From Arthrobacter sp. B3I4 (GTDB taxonomy: Bacteria > Actinomycetota > Actinomycetes > Actinomycetales > Micrococcaceae), in the NCBI RefSeq assembly GCF_030816855.1, contig NZ_JAUSYK010000001.1, forward strand, positions 2,666,001 to 2,730,000: DNA of 64,000 bases, read 5' to 3'. The position numbers were made by a program, and so were the translations under genes. Below are positions 17,619 through 26,353 of the stretch, piece after piece. Below the pieces are notes generated by a model that saw only the letters and a program-made list of their open reading frames with translations, did no database searches and was not told the DNA's origin. Numbering within the stretch: position 1 is the stretch's first letter; every line of letters starts with the position of its first letter.

Positions 17619-18296
17619 TCAAGCCGGTGGCTTAAGTCCCCGGCTGACGAGCATGCCGGCACTTTTCTGTTCCAGGGCCGCGAGCGTGGCCTCGGGCAGG
17701 ACGATCAAGCCGTCCAGCTCCCGGCGTGCCCGTTTGTAGGCTGTCTGCCGTTCCGCGGGGGTGGCGGCGGCGTCGGAGGCGATGCGCAGCAGCTTCCGGG
17801 CGGTGGCGAGTCTTTCGCGTTCCGGGCCGGTGAAGTTGCTGTCCTTGATCCGGCGCGCTTCCCGCTCGGCCACGTCGAAGGCCAGTTCGAAGCCGCGGAC
17901 AGCAGTCCGGTAGTCGGCGAGCCGCGCCGCCGTCGTGATCTGACCTGGGTCGCCGGGGCGCAGGCCGTCCGCTTCGCGCTTCGCACGGAGAAACGCGACC
18001 GTCAGCGGTTCACGCACGTCGGTCATCGCGGGAAAGTCGATCAGCTTTCCGACGTCCAGTTCGTAGTCCAGCCAGCGCCGGTTGACAGCGTCATGGGCAT
18101 CCATAAGGCCCTCCACTTCAGTCCGGCTGGCGTGCTCTGCCGCGGTCTGCTGGTTCCTCAGGCGGTACAGCTCCACCCTGCGGCGGTGCCGGCGTTCGGA
18201 TGCGTTGGTCCAGGTCCGCAGCCAATGGCCGAGGAGGGCACTGAGCGGAAACACCATCCACCAGTTGTGGCCGATGATATTGAAGAGGGAGTCCAC
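17619..18296 (-). CDS. hypothetical protein with one N-terminal membrane segment
   Basis: Protein of 225 residues not recognised. A single hydrophobic stretch (HNWWMVFPLSALLGHWL, about residues 8-24) would anchor it, followed by a basic cluster (ERRHRRRVEL) on the cytoplasmic side and a long, charged, mostly helical region likely to form coiled coil or helical bundles. The GTG at 18296 is chosen because the membrane segment follows at once; upstream open frame is the terminator of the next gene and not protein-like. It may belong with the stress genes next to it, which is inference. Confidence 0.65.
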   Translation of the reverse strand: MDSLFNIIGHNWWMVFPLSALLGHWLRTWTNASERRHRRRVELYRLRNQQTAAEHASRTEVEGLMDAHDAVNRRWLDYELDVGKLIDFPAMTDVREPLTVAFLRAKREADGLRPGDPGQITTAARLADYRTAVRGFELAFDVAEREARRIKDSNFTGPERERLATARKLLRIASDAAATPAERQTAYKRARRELDGLIVLPEATLAALEQKSAGMLVSRGLKPPA

Positions 18297-18323
18297 GTCA
18301 TCATCCTGCCACCGGCCTCGGGC

Positions 18324-18358
18324 GGCGGAAAGCCCCGAAGCAAAGGGGGCTTCCCGCC
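18324..18358 (-). terminator. terminator hairpin after the universal stress gene
   Basis: GGCGGAAAGCCCC (18324-18336) pairs with GGGGCTTCCCGCC (18346-18358), 12 of 13 pairs, across a 9-nt loop. It lies directly behind the universal stress protein stop and before the next gene on the same strand. Confidence 0.65.
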
Positions 18359-18376
18359 GGCTGTGCAGAGTCTGCC

Positions 18377-19246
18377 TCAGTCCTCGTGCTTGACCTTGTG
18401 CACCCGTGTGACGACGGTGGGGCATGGCACGTCCAGCAGTACGGCGTGGGCCGTGGAGCCGAGCACCAGCCTGGAGAAACCGCCCCGCCCACGGCTGCCG
18501 ATCACCAGCAGTCGTGCTTCGCGTGCCGCTTCCACGAGCGCCTTGGCCGGTTCCGTGTCGGTCTCCAGTCGCTGGTTGACCACGAGGTCGGGGTACTTGT
18601 CCCGGAGCCCCGCCACGGATTCGGCCAGCACGATCCGGTCCTCTTCAACGATGCTCTCGGCCAGTCCGCTGGACGGAAGCTGGCGTTCAATCCAGCGGGC
18701 CGGGCTGCGGAAGGCAAGGACCACGGTCAGCTCGTCGCCGCCGCGGTCCGCTTCAGCTGCAGCGAATGCCACAGCCTGCAGCGACTCTTCCGACCCGTCA
18801 ACGCCGACCACCACACCGCGGTTTCCCGTGCCACGCGCGCTGGGGATGACGGCCACCGGGCAGTCCGAGGCGGACACGGCCTGCAAGGCCCGGTCGGTCA
18901 TCGGTCCGCCGTCCAGCCAGTGCTTGTCATGACCGCCGACCACCAGCAGGGAGGCGTCCTGGGACGCCTCGCGCAGCGCGGAACCGGGGCTTCCGTGCCG
19001 CAGCTGCACGTCAACGTCGACGTCCGGGGCCTGGTTGGCCGCACTGGCTTTGCTTTTCTCCAACAACTCCATCCCGGAGTCGCGGATAAGTTCGTGATAC
19101 TGGAAGTCCGGCGACATCCAGCGGTCGTCCACGGCGTGGACGCACAGAACCGGGGACTTCTGCTGCGCGGCGCGTTCCAGCGCCCACGTCAGCGCAGCTT
19201 CGCTGCCGGTCGAACCGTTGATGCCGACGACGATTGGTTTACTCAT
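18377..19246 (-). CDS. tandem-domain universal stress protein
   Basis: Two UspA domains in 289 residues, typical of actinobacterial stress and dormancy Usps. The second domain keeps the full ATP-binding loop (VIGSRGRGGFSRLVLGSTA near residues 248-266). The first opens with PIVVGINGSTGSEAAL, but its loop (VVGGHDKHWLDGGPM) is degenerate, so only one site may bind ATP well. The ATG at 19246 has AGGG 9 nt upstream; an in-frame extension of 60 codons upstream is not protein-like. A DosR-like palindrome lies about 190 bp upstream. Confidence 0.92.
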   Translation of the reverse strand: MSKPIVVGINGSTGSEAALTWALERAAQQKSPVLCVHAVDDRWMSPDFQYHELIRDSGMELLEKSKASAANQAPDVDVDVQLRHGSPGSALREASQDASLLVVGGHDKHWLDGGPMTDRALQAVSASDCPVAVIPSARGTGNRGVVVGVDGSEESLQAVAFAAAEADRGGDELTVVLAFRSPARWIERQLPSSGLAESIVEEDRIVLAESVAGLRDKYPDLVVNQRLETDTEPAKALVEAAREARLLVIGSRGRGGFSRLVLGSTAHAVLLDVPCPTVVTRVHKVKHED

Positions 19247-19549
19247 GCTGAACCCTGCTCTTTTCCATCGCGGCCTGCGCCTGCCCGCTGCAGTGGTCCC
19301 GGCAGCGCACCCTTCTGTGACCGCTGCCTGCCGCCGCTGCAGGCCTTTGCTCTGGCCACTGCTGTCTGGCATGAAACGCCGGCAGCACCGTGGCCCTGCC
19401 GACACCCCAGTGTGCCCAAGGTGCAAGGGCCCTGGTTAGGGCCTTAAGCCCCACACTCGCTCCCGGCGCGCCCTTCACGTCGGCCCGAAAATCCGACGCG
19501 TCGGCCCGCGCCTGCCGGAAGACCGGTCGGCGCCGGGGCTGCGCCGGGC
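19247..19549. other. 303-bp intergenic region upstream of the universal stress gene
   Basis: No gene was recognised. The region holds the upstream control region of the universal stress protein (minus strand), a DosR-like box at 19438-19452 and a second partial palindrome AGGGCCCT next to it. The part near 19490-19549 is GC-rich trailer of the erythromycin esterase gene. Confidence 0.6.
19438..19452 (-). promoter_or_regulatory. DosR/DevR-like box upstream of usp
   Basis: Minus-strand GGGGCTTAAGGCCCT resembles the mycobacterial DosR core GGGACTTTCGGCCCT at 12 of 15 positions. It sits 192 bp upstream of the universal stress start, farther than usual. The assignment is by resemblance only. Confidence 0.35.
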
Positions 19550-20875
19550 TTAGAAGCCGGTCGGTTCCGTCTCGAACTCGGGCTCCCGCGGCGGACCCTC
19601 GTGGTGCACCGGGCGGACCGCGGCCGTGTGTTCGAGCCAGATCAGCGCGTCGTAGCGCTCCCCCATCTTGGTCGGAACGTAATTCCCCAGCTCCCGCTCC
19701 GGATCGTAAACCACCCCGATGGCCCGGTGGCCGAGCCGGGTCGAAAGCCAGGGTCCGCTCCGGTCCTCGCCGAAGACCAGCACCGCGGGCACGCCCAGGG
19801 CCTCGTGCAGGAAGTCCTCATGGCTGCCGGGGCGCGCAACCGGCACCGGCAGGATCCGCTCCGGCGAACCCCAGGCATCGGCGGCGAGCACCGTGCCGCG
19901 GTGGGCGGCGAGGCCTACCAGCAGGACCCCCTCCGGGGCGTGCCGCTCGCGCAGCAACTGCCCGACGTTGACGAGGCCGTCCTGTGCCATGTCCGTGGCC
20001 CGAGCGTCGCCCACGTGGGTGTTGTGCTCCCAGATGATGCCTTTCGATCCAGTCCCCAGGTGCCGGCTGAGCCGGTCGATGGTGTCCGCCATGTGGTGGT
20101 CCCGGACGTTCCAGGACTGCCGGTCACCGCGGACCATGATCCGGTAGTAGTGCTCGGCGTTGGCCGCCACCTCGGCATTTTGGACAGCGTCAAACGCTTC
20201 AGCGTCGTGCTCCCCGGGCCCGGACAGTCCGGACACGCGGCCCCGGACCTCGGCCAGCAGGGCGACGACGTCGGCCTCACAGGACTGCGGGACCAGCCGG
20301 GTACTCCAGGCGTACCGGTGCGGGTCCTCGTGGTGCGGCAGGAAACACCGCCAGGCGCGCAGGGCGGCCGGCACGGCGTCGGGCTGATGTTCTTCAAGCC
20401 AGGTGATGATCTCCCGCAGCGAGTCCCACAGCGAATAGACGTCGAGGCCGTAGAAACCAACCCGTTCCGGCACGGGCCGCTGCAGGTTCCAGGTCCGCAG
20501 CCAGTCCAGGAACCCGGCCACCTCCTCGTTGGCCCACATCCACGTAGGCCAGCGCTGGAAACCGGCGAGGAGCGCGTGGACGCCCTGGTCGGGTCCGCTC
20601 AGGCCGCGGACCCACTGGTTGATCCGCCAGCAGTCCGGCCAGTCCCCTTCGACGCCGATCCAGGTGTAGCCCTGTTCCTCGATCAGCCGGCGGCTCAGTG
20701 TCGCCCGCCAGGTGTAGAACTCGTGGGTGCCGTGGGAGGCTTCCCCGATAGCGGTGTAACGGCACTCGGCAGCGCGGCGGACGACGCCGTCGAGGTCACG
20801 GTCGCTGCGCAACTGCCGTGCGAGGGAATGGATCTCCCCCAACACGGCTGACTTGGCGACGTTGCCCGGCGTCAC
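19550..20875 (-). CDS. erythromycin esterase family protein
   Basis: Protein of 441 residues with the erythromycin esterase fold: IGEASHGTHEFYTWR (catalytic Glu and His), VEGDWPDCWRINQWV, EHNTHVGDARATDM and the terminal R-YDALIWLEHT. Plasmid Ere enzymes open the macrolide ring, but chromosomal relatives of this length in actinobacteria appear in stress regulons and their substrate is unknown, so resistance should not be assumed. GTG 20875 overlaps the preceding stop as GTGA, which fixes the start and shows coupling to the beta-CASP gene. Confidence 0.9.
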   Translation of the reverse strand: MTPGNVAKSAVLGEIHSLARQLRSDRDLDGVVRRAAECRYTAIGEASHGTHEFYTWRATLSRRLIEEQGYTWIGVEGDWPDCWRINQWVRGLSGPDQGVHALLAGFQRWPTWMWANEEVAGFLDWLRTWNLQRPVPERVGFYGLDVYSLWDSLREIITWLEEHQPDAVPAALRAWRCFLPHHEDPHRYAWSTRLVPQSCEADVVALLAEVRGRVSGLSGPGEHDAEAFDAVQNAEVAANAEHYYRIMVRGDRQSWNVRDHHMADTIDRLSRHLGTGSKGIIWEHNTHVGDARATDMAQDGLVNVGQLLRERHAPEGVLLVGLAAHRGTVLAADAWGSPERILPVPVARPGSHEDFLHEALGVPAVLVFGEDRSGPWLSTRLGHRAIGVVYDPERELGNYVPTKMGERYDALIWLEHTAAVRPVHHEGPPREPEFETEPTGF

Positions 20876-22254
20876 TGCGGGTCTCCGAGGTCGATGCGTT
20901 CCAGATGTTCGGGGACACGGGCCCGCCATCCCAGTTCGCGTTTGATCCGTATCCGCAGCGCGTCGGAGGCTTCCGGTTCGCCGTGCGTGATGTAGGTCAT
21001 TCGCGGCTGCCGCGGCGCGGCTTTCATCCAGTTGATCAGCCCATCGGTGTCGGCGTGCGCGGACAGGTTCTCCATCTGGATGACCTCCGCCCGGATCGCC
21101 ACATCCTCGCCGTAGATCCGCAGGTTCCGTTCGCCGGCGGCGAGGGCAGCGCCGCGCGTGCCGCCGGCCTGGTAGCCGCTGAGGATGAGGGCGTTCGCCG
21201 GGTCGGGGCCGTACGCGGCCAGGTGGTGCAGAATCCTGCCTCCGGTGAGCATGCCGCTGGCGGAGATGATGATCATCGGACCTCCCCGCAGGTTCAGCAG
21301 CTTGGATTCGTCAACGCTGCGGGTGAGTTTGGCGACGCTGTACATGTTGTCGTACTCGTCCTGCTTCAGCCGGTGCTCCTCCGGGTGCCGCTGGTACATG
21401 TCTGAGGCGTCGATGGCCATCGGGCTGTTGAGGTACACCGGGATGTCCGGGATGGCGTTTTTCCGGCGGAGCCTGGACAGGTACAGCATGAGCGTCTCGG
21501 CCCGCCCGACGGCGAACGCGGCGATCATGACCACGCCGCCGCGCTTCGCGACCCGGGTGATGATCTCGCCGAGCTGCTTTTCGGGATCCAGCGGGGAGTG
21601 CACGCGGTTTCCGTAGGTGGACTCGGTGACGAGCACATCAACCTCCCCGAGGGCCCGGGGCGGAAACATCAACGGGTCGTCCGCACGGCCCAGGTCGCCG
21701 GTGAAATGCACCGACTGGGAGCCGAACCGGACAAGGACCTGCGCCGCTCCCAGGATGTGCCCGGCCGGTACCAAGGTCAGTTCCATGCCCCCGCCCAGGT
21801 CCAGCGGGTCGTCAAAGTCCCGGATCGTGAAGCTGTTTAGCGACTTGACGGCGTCCGCGGCGGTGTACAGCGGCAAGGCCGGGCTGTGGCTGGCGGAGCC
21901 ACGGTGGGTCGCGTAGCGCGCCTCCTCCTCCTGCAGGTAGCCGCTGTCCGGCAGGATCAGTTTGCATAAGTCGGCGGTCCCGCTGGTGGCGTAGACCGGG
22001 CCGGCGAACCCGTCCCGGACCAGTGCCGGAACGTAACCGCTGTGGTCGAGGTGGGCGTGGCTGAGGACGACGGCGTCAACGGACGCCGGCGGGACCGGAA
22101 ACGGCAAGCGGTTGCGCTCCCGGCTGCGTTTGTAGCCCTGGAACAGTCCGCAGTCGATCAGCACCCGGCGGCGGCCGGATTCGAGCAGGTATCGGGATCC
22201 GGTCACGGTATCGGTTGCACCGAAGAACCGGAGGGTCGGCCGGTCGTGTGTCAT
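20872..22254 (-). CDS. MBL-fold beta-CASP RNA exonuclease-like protein
   Basis: Metallo-beta-lactamase/beta-CASP protein of 460 residues related to RNase J and CPSF-type nucleases. The zinc site is SHAHLDHSGYVP (HxHxDH), with downstream metal ligands in GHILGAAQV and FTGDLG. The beta-CASP insert follows (FAVGRAETLMLYL, SPMAIDASDMY), and the terminal motifs HADTDGLINWM and THGEPEASDALR complete the domain. A role in RNA turnover under stress is inferred from its partners. The ATG at 22254 was chosen over an upstream GTG-type start because the fold begins there. It is co-translated with the esterase downstream. Confidence 0.9.
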   Translation of the reverse strand: MTHDRPTLRFFGATDTVTGSRYLLESGRRRVLIDCGLFQGYKRSRERNRLPFPVPPASVDAVVLSHAHLDHSGYVPALVRDGFAGPVYATSGTADLCKLILPDSGYLQEEEARYATHRGSASHSPALPLYTAADAVKSLNSFTIRDFDDPLDLGGGMELTLVPAGHILGAAQVLVRFGSQSVHFTGDLGRADDPLMFPPRALGEVDVLVTESTYGNRVHSPLDPEKQLGEIITRVAKRGGVVMIAAFAVGRAETLMLYLSRLRRKNAIPDIPVYLNSPMAIDASDMYQRHPEEHRLKQDEYDNMYSVAKLTRSVDESKLLNLRGGPMIIISASGMLTGGRILHHLAAYGPDPANALILSGYQAGGTRGAALAAGERNLRIYGEDVAIRAEVIQMENLSAHADTDGLINWMKAAPRQPRMTYITHGEPEASDALRIRIKRELGWRARVPEHLERIDLGDPQ

Positions 22255-22321
22255 GGTGCTCTCATGGTGCTTCCGATCCGAAAATCCGTCACGGCCCACG
22301 CTCCGCGCATTCCGGTCCCGG

Positions 22322-22341
22322 ACCTAGGGCCGAAAGTCACC
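22322..22341. promoter_or_regulatory. DosR/DevR-like box between the beta-CASP and acyl-CoA ligase genes
   Basis: The minus strand reads GTGACTTTCGGCCCT (22340-22326), differing at one base from the mycobacterial DosR-type GGGACTTTCGGCCCT. It lies about 70 bp upstream of the beta-CASP start and 145 bp upstream of the divergent ligase, so it could serve both. Confidence 0.5.
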
Positions 22342-22485
22342 GGCAGCCCGCGGCCGCAGGGTGGCGCTCCTGGGTTGCAGAGCGGGATGCCCGCACCGGT
22401 AGGCTTTTTACGGCACGCCCGGCGGGCGGGGCCTCCGGGGCAGGGGCCATTACGGGCTCCGCCATACCAGCGGCAAGGACTCAGC

Positions 22486-24267
22486 ATGACGAAGAACCTC
22501 AACGGCGGCAGCAGGAGATCCACCGGCGGCGCCGCGGTTCCCGGCCTTCCCTGGGCGGACCGGCCCTGGACGAAGCACTACAGCCCCGGGGTGCCCGCCG
22601 GCCTGACGCTGCCCCAGGGTTCCCTGGTGGATCTGGTGGACGCCTCGGTCCGGCGCTTCGGCAACAGGACCGCGCTGGAGTTCTTCGGGGCGAGGACCAG
22701 CTACCGGGAGCTCGGCGCGCAGATCAGCCGGGTGGCAGCCGGGTTGAAGAAACTCGGCGTCAAGGCAGGCGACCGGGTGGCTCTGGTCCTGCCGAACTGC
22801 CCGCAGCACGTCATCGCCTTCCACGCAGCCTTGCGCGTGGGCGCCGTCGTCGTCGAGCACAACCCGTTGTACACGGACCGCGAGCTGCGTCACCAGTTCG
22901 AGGACCACGGGGCGGCCGTGGCCATTGTCTGGGACAAAGCGGTGGAGCGGGTACTGCAACTGCCGGCCGACATCGGACTGCGCAGCGTCGTCTCGGTCGA
23001 CCTGATCCCCGCGATGCCGCTGGGCAATCGGCTCGCGTTGCGGCTGCCGCTCCCGGCCGCGCGCCGGGCCCGGGCCGCCCTCTCCGCGGGCAAAGCGGCA
23101 CCGCACGCCTCCCACGCGCACCTCCGCACCGTTCTGCCGTGGCGCGAACTGCTGGACGCCGGCGAGCTGAAGAAACGCCACCCGCGACCGGCGGCCGATG
23201 ACCTGGCGGTGCTGCAGTACACCAGCGGCACCACCGGGGCGCCGAAGGGTGCCATGCTGACGCACGCAAACCTGCAGGCCAACGCCGCCCAAGGCCGGGC
23301 CTGGGTGCCGGGACTCAAGGACGGCAGGGAGACCGTCTACGCGGTGCTGCCGATGTTCCACGCCTACGGGCTGACCCTGTGCATGACTTTCGCGCTGAGC
23401 ATCGGCGCCCGGCTGGTCCTGTTCCCCAGGTTCGACGTCGACCTGGTGTTGAAGGCGTACCGGAAGTCCCCGGCGACGTTCCTGCCGGCGGTGCCGCCGA
23501 TCTATGACCGGCTCGCCGCCGCGGCCGCTGCCCAGGGCGTGAGCCTGAAAGGGATCCGCTACTCGATTTCCGGGGCGATGAACCTGCCGACGTCGACGGT
23601 GGCGACCTGGGAGAAGGCAACCGGCGGCTACCTGATCGAAGGCTACGGGCTCACCGAGACCTCCCCCATTTCGATAGGCAACCCTTTCGGCCCGAGCCGC
23701 AAGCCGGGCACCGTGGGGGTGCCGTTTCCGCTGACCGACATCCGCGTCGTGGACCCGCAGAACATCCGAATCAACCGCGGCCCGGGCGAGGAGGGCGAGC
23801 TGCTCATCCGCGGCCCGCAGGTGTTCGCGGGGTACTGGAACCGCCCGCAGGAAACCGAAGAGGCGCTGCTGGAGGGCGGCTGGTTCCGCACCGGTGACAT
23901 CGTGTCCGTGGACGAAGACTACTTCGTCACGATCCGGGACCGGATCAAGGAACTGATCATCACCGGCGGCTTCAACGTCTCCCCCACCGAGGTGGAGGAG
24001 GTCCTGGCACAGTACCCCGGGATCGCCGACGTGTCGGTGGTGGGCCTGCCCCGGTCCGGCGGCGGCGAGGACGTGGTGGCCGCAGTCGTGGCCGCGCCCG
24101 GTAGCACCGTCGACGCCGCAGGCCTGCAGGAGTTCGGCCGCGGGCATCTGGCCGCGTACAAGGTCCCGCGGCGGGTCGTCGTCCTGGACGAGTTACCGCG
24201 CTCGCTGATTGGCAAGGTCCTGCGCCGGGAGATCCAGGACCTGCTGGCCACCGCCGGCCGGGACTGA
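22486..24267 (+). CDS. AMP-dependent acyl-CoA ligase (long-chain type)
   Basis: Adenylate-forming enzyme of 593 residues that activates a carboxylate, most likely a fatty acid, with ATP and joins it to CoA. All core motifs are present: YTSGTTGAPKGAM (P-loop), YGLTETSP, GWFRTGD, the hinge DRIKELIITGGFNVSP and the catalytic Lys in SLIGKVLRREI. The ATG at 22486 has AAGGA 6 nt upstream; the frame is open further upstream but does not look coding. It is divergent from the beta-CASP gene across a DosR-like site. Confidence 0.92.
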   Translation: MTKNLNGGSRRSTGGAAVPGLPWADRPWTKHYSPGVPAGLTLPQGSLVDLVDASVRRFGNRTALEFFGARTSYRELGAQISRVAAGLKKLGVKAGDRVALVLPNCPQHVIAFHAALRVGAVVVEHNPLYTDRELRHQFEDHGAAVAIVWDKAVERVLQLPADIGLRSVVSVDLIPAMPLGNRLALRLPLPAARRARAALSAGKAAPHASHAHLRTVLPWRELLDAGELKKRHPRPAADDLAVLQYTSGTTGAPKGAMLTHANLQANAAQGRAWVPGLKDGRETVYAVLPMFHAYGLTLCMTFALSIGARLVLFPRFDVDLVLKAYRKSPATFLPAVPPIYDRLAAAAAAQGVSLKGIRYSISGAMNLPTSTVATWEKATGGYLIEGYGLTETSPISIGNPFGPSRKPGTVGVPFPLTDIRVVDPQNIRINRGPGEEGELLIRGPQVFAGYWNRPQETEEALLEGGWFRTGDIVSVDEDYFVTIRDRIKELIITGGFNVSPTEVEEVLAQYPGIADVSVVGLPRSGGGEDVVAAVVAAPGSTVDAAGLQEFGRGHLAAYKVPRRVVVLDELPRSLIGKVLRREIQDLLATAGRD

Positions 24268-24274
24268 CTCCCCC

Positions 24275-25141
24275 TTAGCGGCCCTCTTCCGGGCGCAACC
24301 GCTCGGCGATGAAGTCAAGGGTCCGGTCCAGGGCCTCCCTGGTGGGGTGCCCCGGGCGGTCCACCAAATCGACGGTGAGGACGCAATGGGCGGTCTCCGG
24401 GATGCCGTGGCCGTTGCCCCGGGAAGAGTCGATTTCGATGCCTTCGAAACGGTCGCCGAGTTCCCGGCGCAGCGTAGCGAACCGTTCCGCCGGGCAGCCC
24501 CGGTCGCTGCTGAACCGAAGGCCCAGCACGCCCAGTCCCTCGTTCACCGTGCGTTCCTTCAGCCGGGACAGTTCGCCGGCATCGAGCCCGACGGCGGCCC
24601 GGCGGCGCGCTGACAGGGGCGCGGGCAGGGCAGGCTGGCTCATCACCGGTGCCAGCACGGATGGCTCCAGCGCCATGGCGAGGGCGAAACTCCCCGTCAG
24701 GCACATGCCGATTGCGCCCACGCCCGGTCCGCCGCACTCCGCGTGCGCTTGAGCGGCCAGGGCCCGCAGCCAGCCGGTGACAGGACTGGAACTGTCCGCC
24801 AGCAGCCGGAACTCCCGTGAGACGCAGATCCGGGTGACGGCCCGGGCGATGCCCTCGCCGGGCTCGCCGCCGGGCCGGCCGAAGAGCGAGGGAAGGTAGA
24901 CCGTGAAGCCGCGGTCGATCAGCCGGTGGGCCAGTTCCACCACTCCCTTGTGGAGGCCGGGGATTTCGTGGATCAGTACCACCGCCGGCCCGCTGCCGGC
25001 CCGGAACACCTGATGGCGAATGCCGCCGTGGCTGAAGGAGGATTCGGTAAAACCGGCCAGTGCCTCGGGCACGCCGCCTGGCGTGCCGCTGCCCTGACCA
25101 CCGTTGCCGCCGCTGCGGTCTCCGATCGGCTCCTGGGTCAT
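24275..25141 (-). CDS. dienelactone hydrolase family protein
   Basis: Alpha/beta hydrolase of 288 residues in the dienelactone hydrolase family. GMCLTGSFALAMAL carries the Cys nucleophile of the Cys-Asp-His triad; the terminal GNGHGI supplies the His. VVLIHEIPGLHKGVVELAHRL is the usual N-terminal block with its Glu. Such enzymes cleave lactones in aromatic degradation or act as general esterases; the substrate is unknown. The ATG at 25141 has a strong AGGAGGGG 3-9 nt upstream. A Gly-rich stretch of about 20 residues precedes the fold. Confidence 0.88.
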   Translation of the reverse strand: MTQEPIGDRSGGNGGQGSGTPGGVPEALAGFTESSFSHGGIRHQVFRAGSGPAVVLIHEIPGLHKGVVELAHRLIDRGFTVYLPSLFGRPGGEPGEGIARAVTRICVSREFRLLADSSSPVTGWLRALAAQAHAECGGPGVGAIGMCLTGSFALAMALEPSVLAPVMSQPALPAPLSARRRAAVGLDAGELSRLKERTVNEGLGVLGLRFSSDRGCPAERFATLRRELGDRFEGIEIDSSRGNGHGIPETAHCVLTVDLVDRPGHPTREALDRTLDFIAERLRPEEGR

Positions 25142-25255
25142 GGCCCCTCCTCTCGCCTCCCGGCCGACGCCGGCCGAAGTAGGGCACATACTACGGAACC
25201 CGCACCCCGCCGTCGACGCCCCGAGGAAGACCGGCCAGCATTGGCCCGGCCGCAA

Positions 25256-26242
25256 TCAGCTCCACAGTGCGACGTGGAACTTTGAGCCGCGGCGTTCCAG
25301 CCCGCGGGAACCGCCGCGGGCGACCATCGCCGCCGTCGCATCGGCCGTACCGACGAAGCGCTGCAGCGTCTGGGTCATGGTGGTGGTCCGGTACCGGTCC
25401 AGGGTGCTGGCCCACCACAGCCCGGGCACCGGCGTGCCGGCGACGGGCACCCGCAGCAGCGTACGGCTGCGGACGTCGGCCTGGACGATGTGTCCCAGCG
25501 CCAGCATGGTGCCCTCACCCGCCCTCACCGCGGCAAGCGCGTCCGTTTCGCTGCTAAGCCTGATGATCTCCGGCACCACGCCCAGGCGCGCGAGCCAGCG
25601 CCCTTCCTCTGAGCTGTCCAGGATGCCCGCGGGGCCGGTGAACCAGGGCCGGCCCAGCAGCCGGTCCACGGCAACCGGTCCGCTCAGCCGCCCGAGCGGG
25701 TCACCCGGCGCCACCACAAAAACCCGCTGGTAGCGCAGCAGCGGAACGGATTCCAGGCCGGGGACAGTCGTGGGGCCGCCGCCCGGCGCGGTCGGGCGGG
25801 CGCCGAGCGCGATGTCGTAGGCCCGCTCCAGCAGCAGGGAGGCCAGCTCTTCGGCGGCTTCAGCGACGACGTCCACCGCGGCCCCGGGGACCCGTGCGGT
25901 GAACAGGTCCAGCAACGGGCCGGCGGCGTGCTCGGCAAACGGCGCGGTTGCGGCGATCCTTAGCCGCCCGGCGTCGTTCTTGGCGTTGCCCACCTCCCGG
26001 CGGGCCCGGTCCGCGAGCCCGACGATGTCCTGGGCGTACTCCGCCAGCACCCTCCCGCCGGGCGTTAGGCTGATGCCGCCGGAGGAACGCACAAACAGGG
26101 GATCACCGAGGTCCTGGCGCAGCGCGGCGATGGCCGCGGAAACGGCGGGCTCACTGACACCGAGTGCTGCTGCGGCGGCATGGAGCGAGCCAAGGCGTGC
26201 CACCAGCGCAAAGGTGCGCAACTGGTTCAGCGTCATGGACAC
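25256..26242 (-). CDS. LysR-family transcriptional regulator, divergent from the cox operon
   Basis: LysR regulator of 328 residues: N-terminal winged helix-turn-helix (GSLHAAAAALGVSEPAVSAA, about residues 18-37) and a periplasmic-binding-like effector domain (about 95-300). It is transcribed away from coxM across a 111-bp gap, the classic arrangement for a LysR protein that controls its neighbour, so it is the best candidate regulator of CO oxidation here. The GTG at 26242 has AAAGG 10 nt upstream; an ATG two codons later is possible. The effector is unknown. Confidence 0.92.
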   Translation of the reverse strand: MSMTLNQLRTFALVARLGSLHAAAAALGVSEPAVSAAIAALRQDLGDPLFVRSSGGISLTPGGRVLAEYAQDIVGLADRARREVGNAKNDAGRLRIAATAPFAEHAAGPLLDLFTARVPGAAVDVVAEAAEELASLLLERAYDIALGARPTAPGGGPTTVPGLESVPLLRYQRVFVVAPGDPLGRLSGPVAVDRLLGRPWFTGPAGILDSSEEGRWLARLGVVPEIIRLSSETDALAAVRAGEGTMLALGHIVQADVRSRTLLRVPVAGTPVPGLWWASTLDRYRTTTMTQTLQRFVGTADATAAMVARGGSRGLERRGSKFHVALWS

Positions 26243-26271
26243 GGCTTCATAACCTTTCGCTTATTCCGATA

Positions 26272-26301
26272 TTGACACCCCCGTTTTGGCAGGGCAAGAC
26301 T
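26272..26301 (+). promoter_or_regulatory. probable promoter of the cox operon
   Basis: TTGACA (26272-26277) and AAGACT (26296-26301) are spaced by 18 bp, 53 bp upstream of coxM. The -35 matches consensus perfectly; the -10 is imperfect, as expected of a promoter that needs an activator such as the divergent LysR protein. Confidence 0.5.
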
Positions 26302-26353
26302 GGCCTTAAATCGGCGCTGGCGGCGTTGCCTGCGCCTCGGAATGAGGTGGGAC

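Noticed and set aside
19550..20875. Macrolide resistance gene
   Set aside because: The fold is right, but the chromosomal stress context and coupling to a nuclease make resistance an unsupported claim.
22450..24147. 565-codon frame antisense to the acyl-CoA ligase
   Set aside because: Shadow of a gene with all family motifs; no protein-like features of its own.
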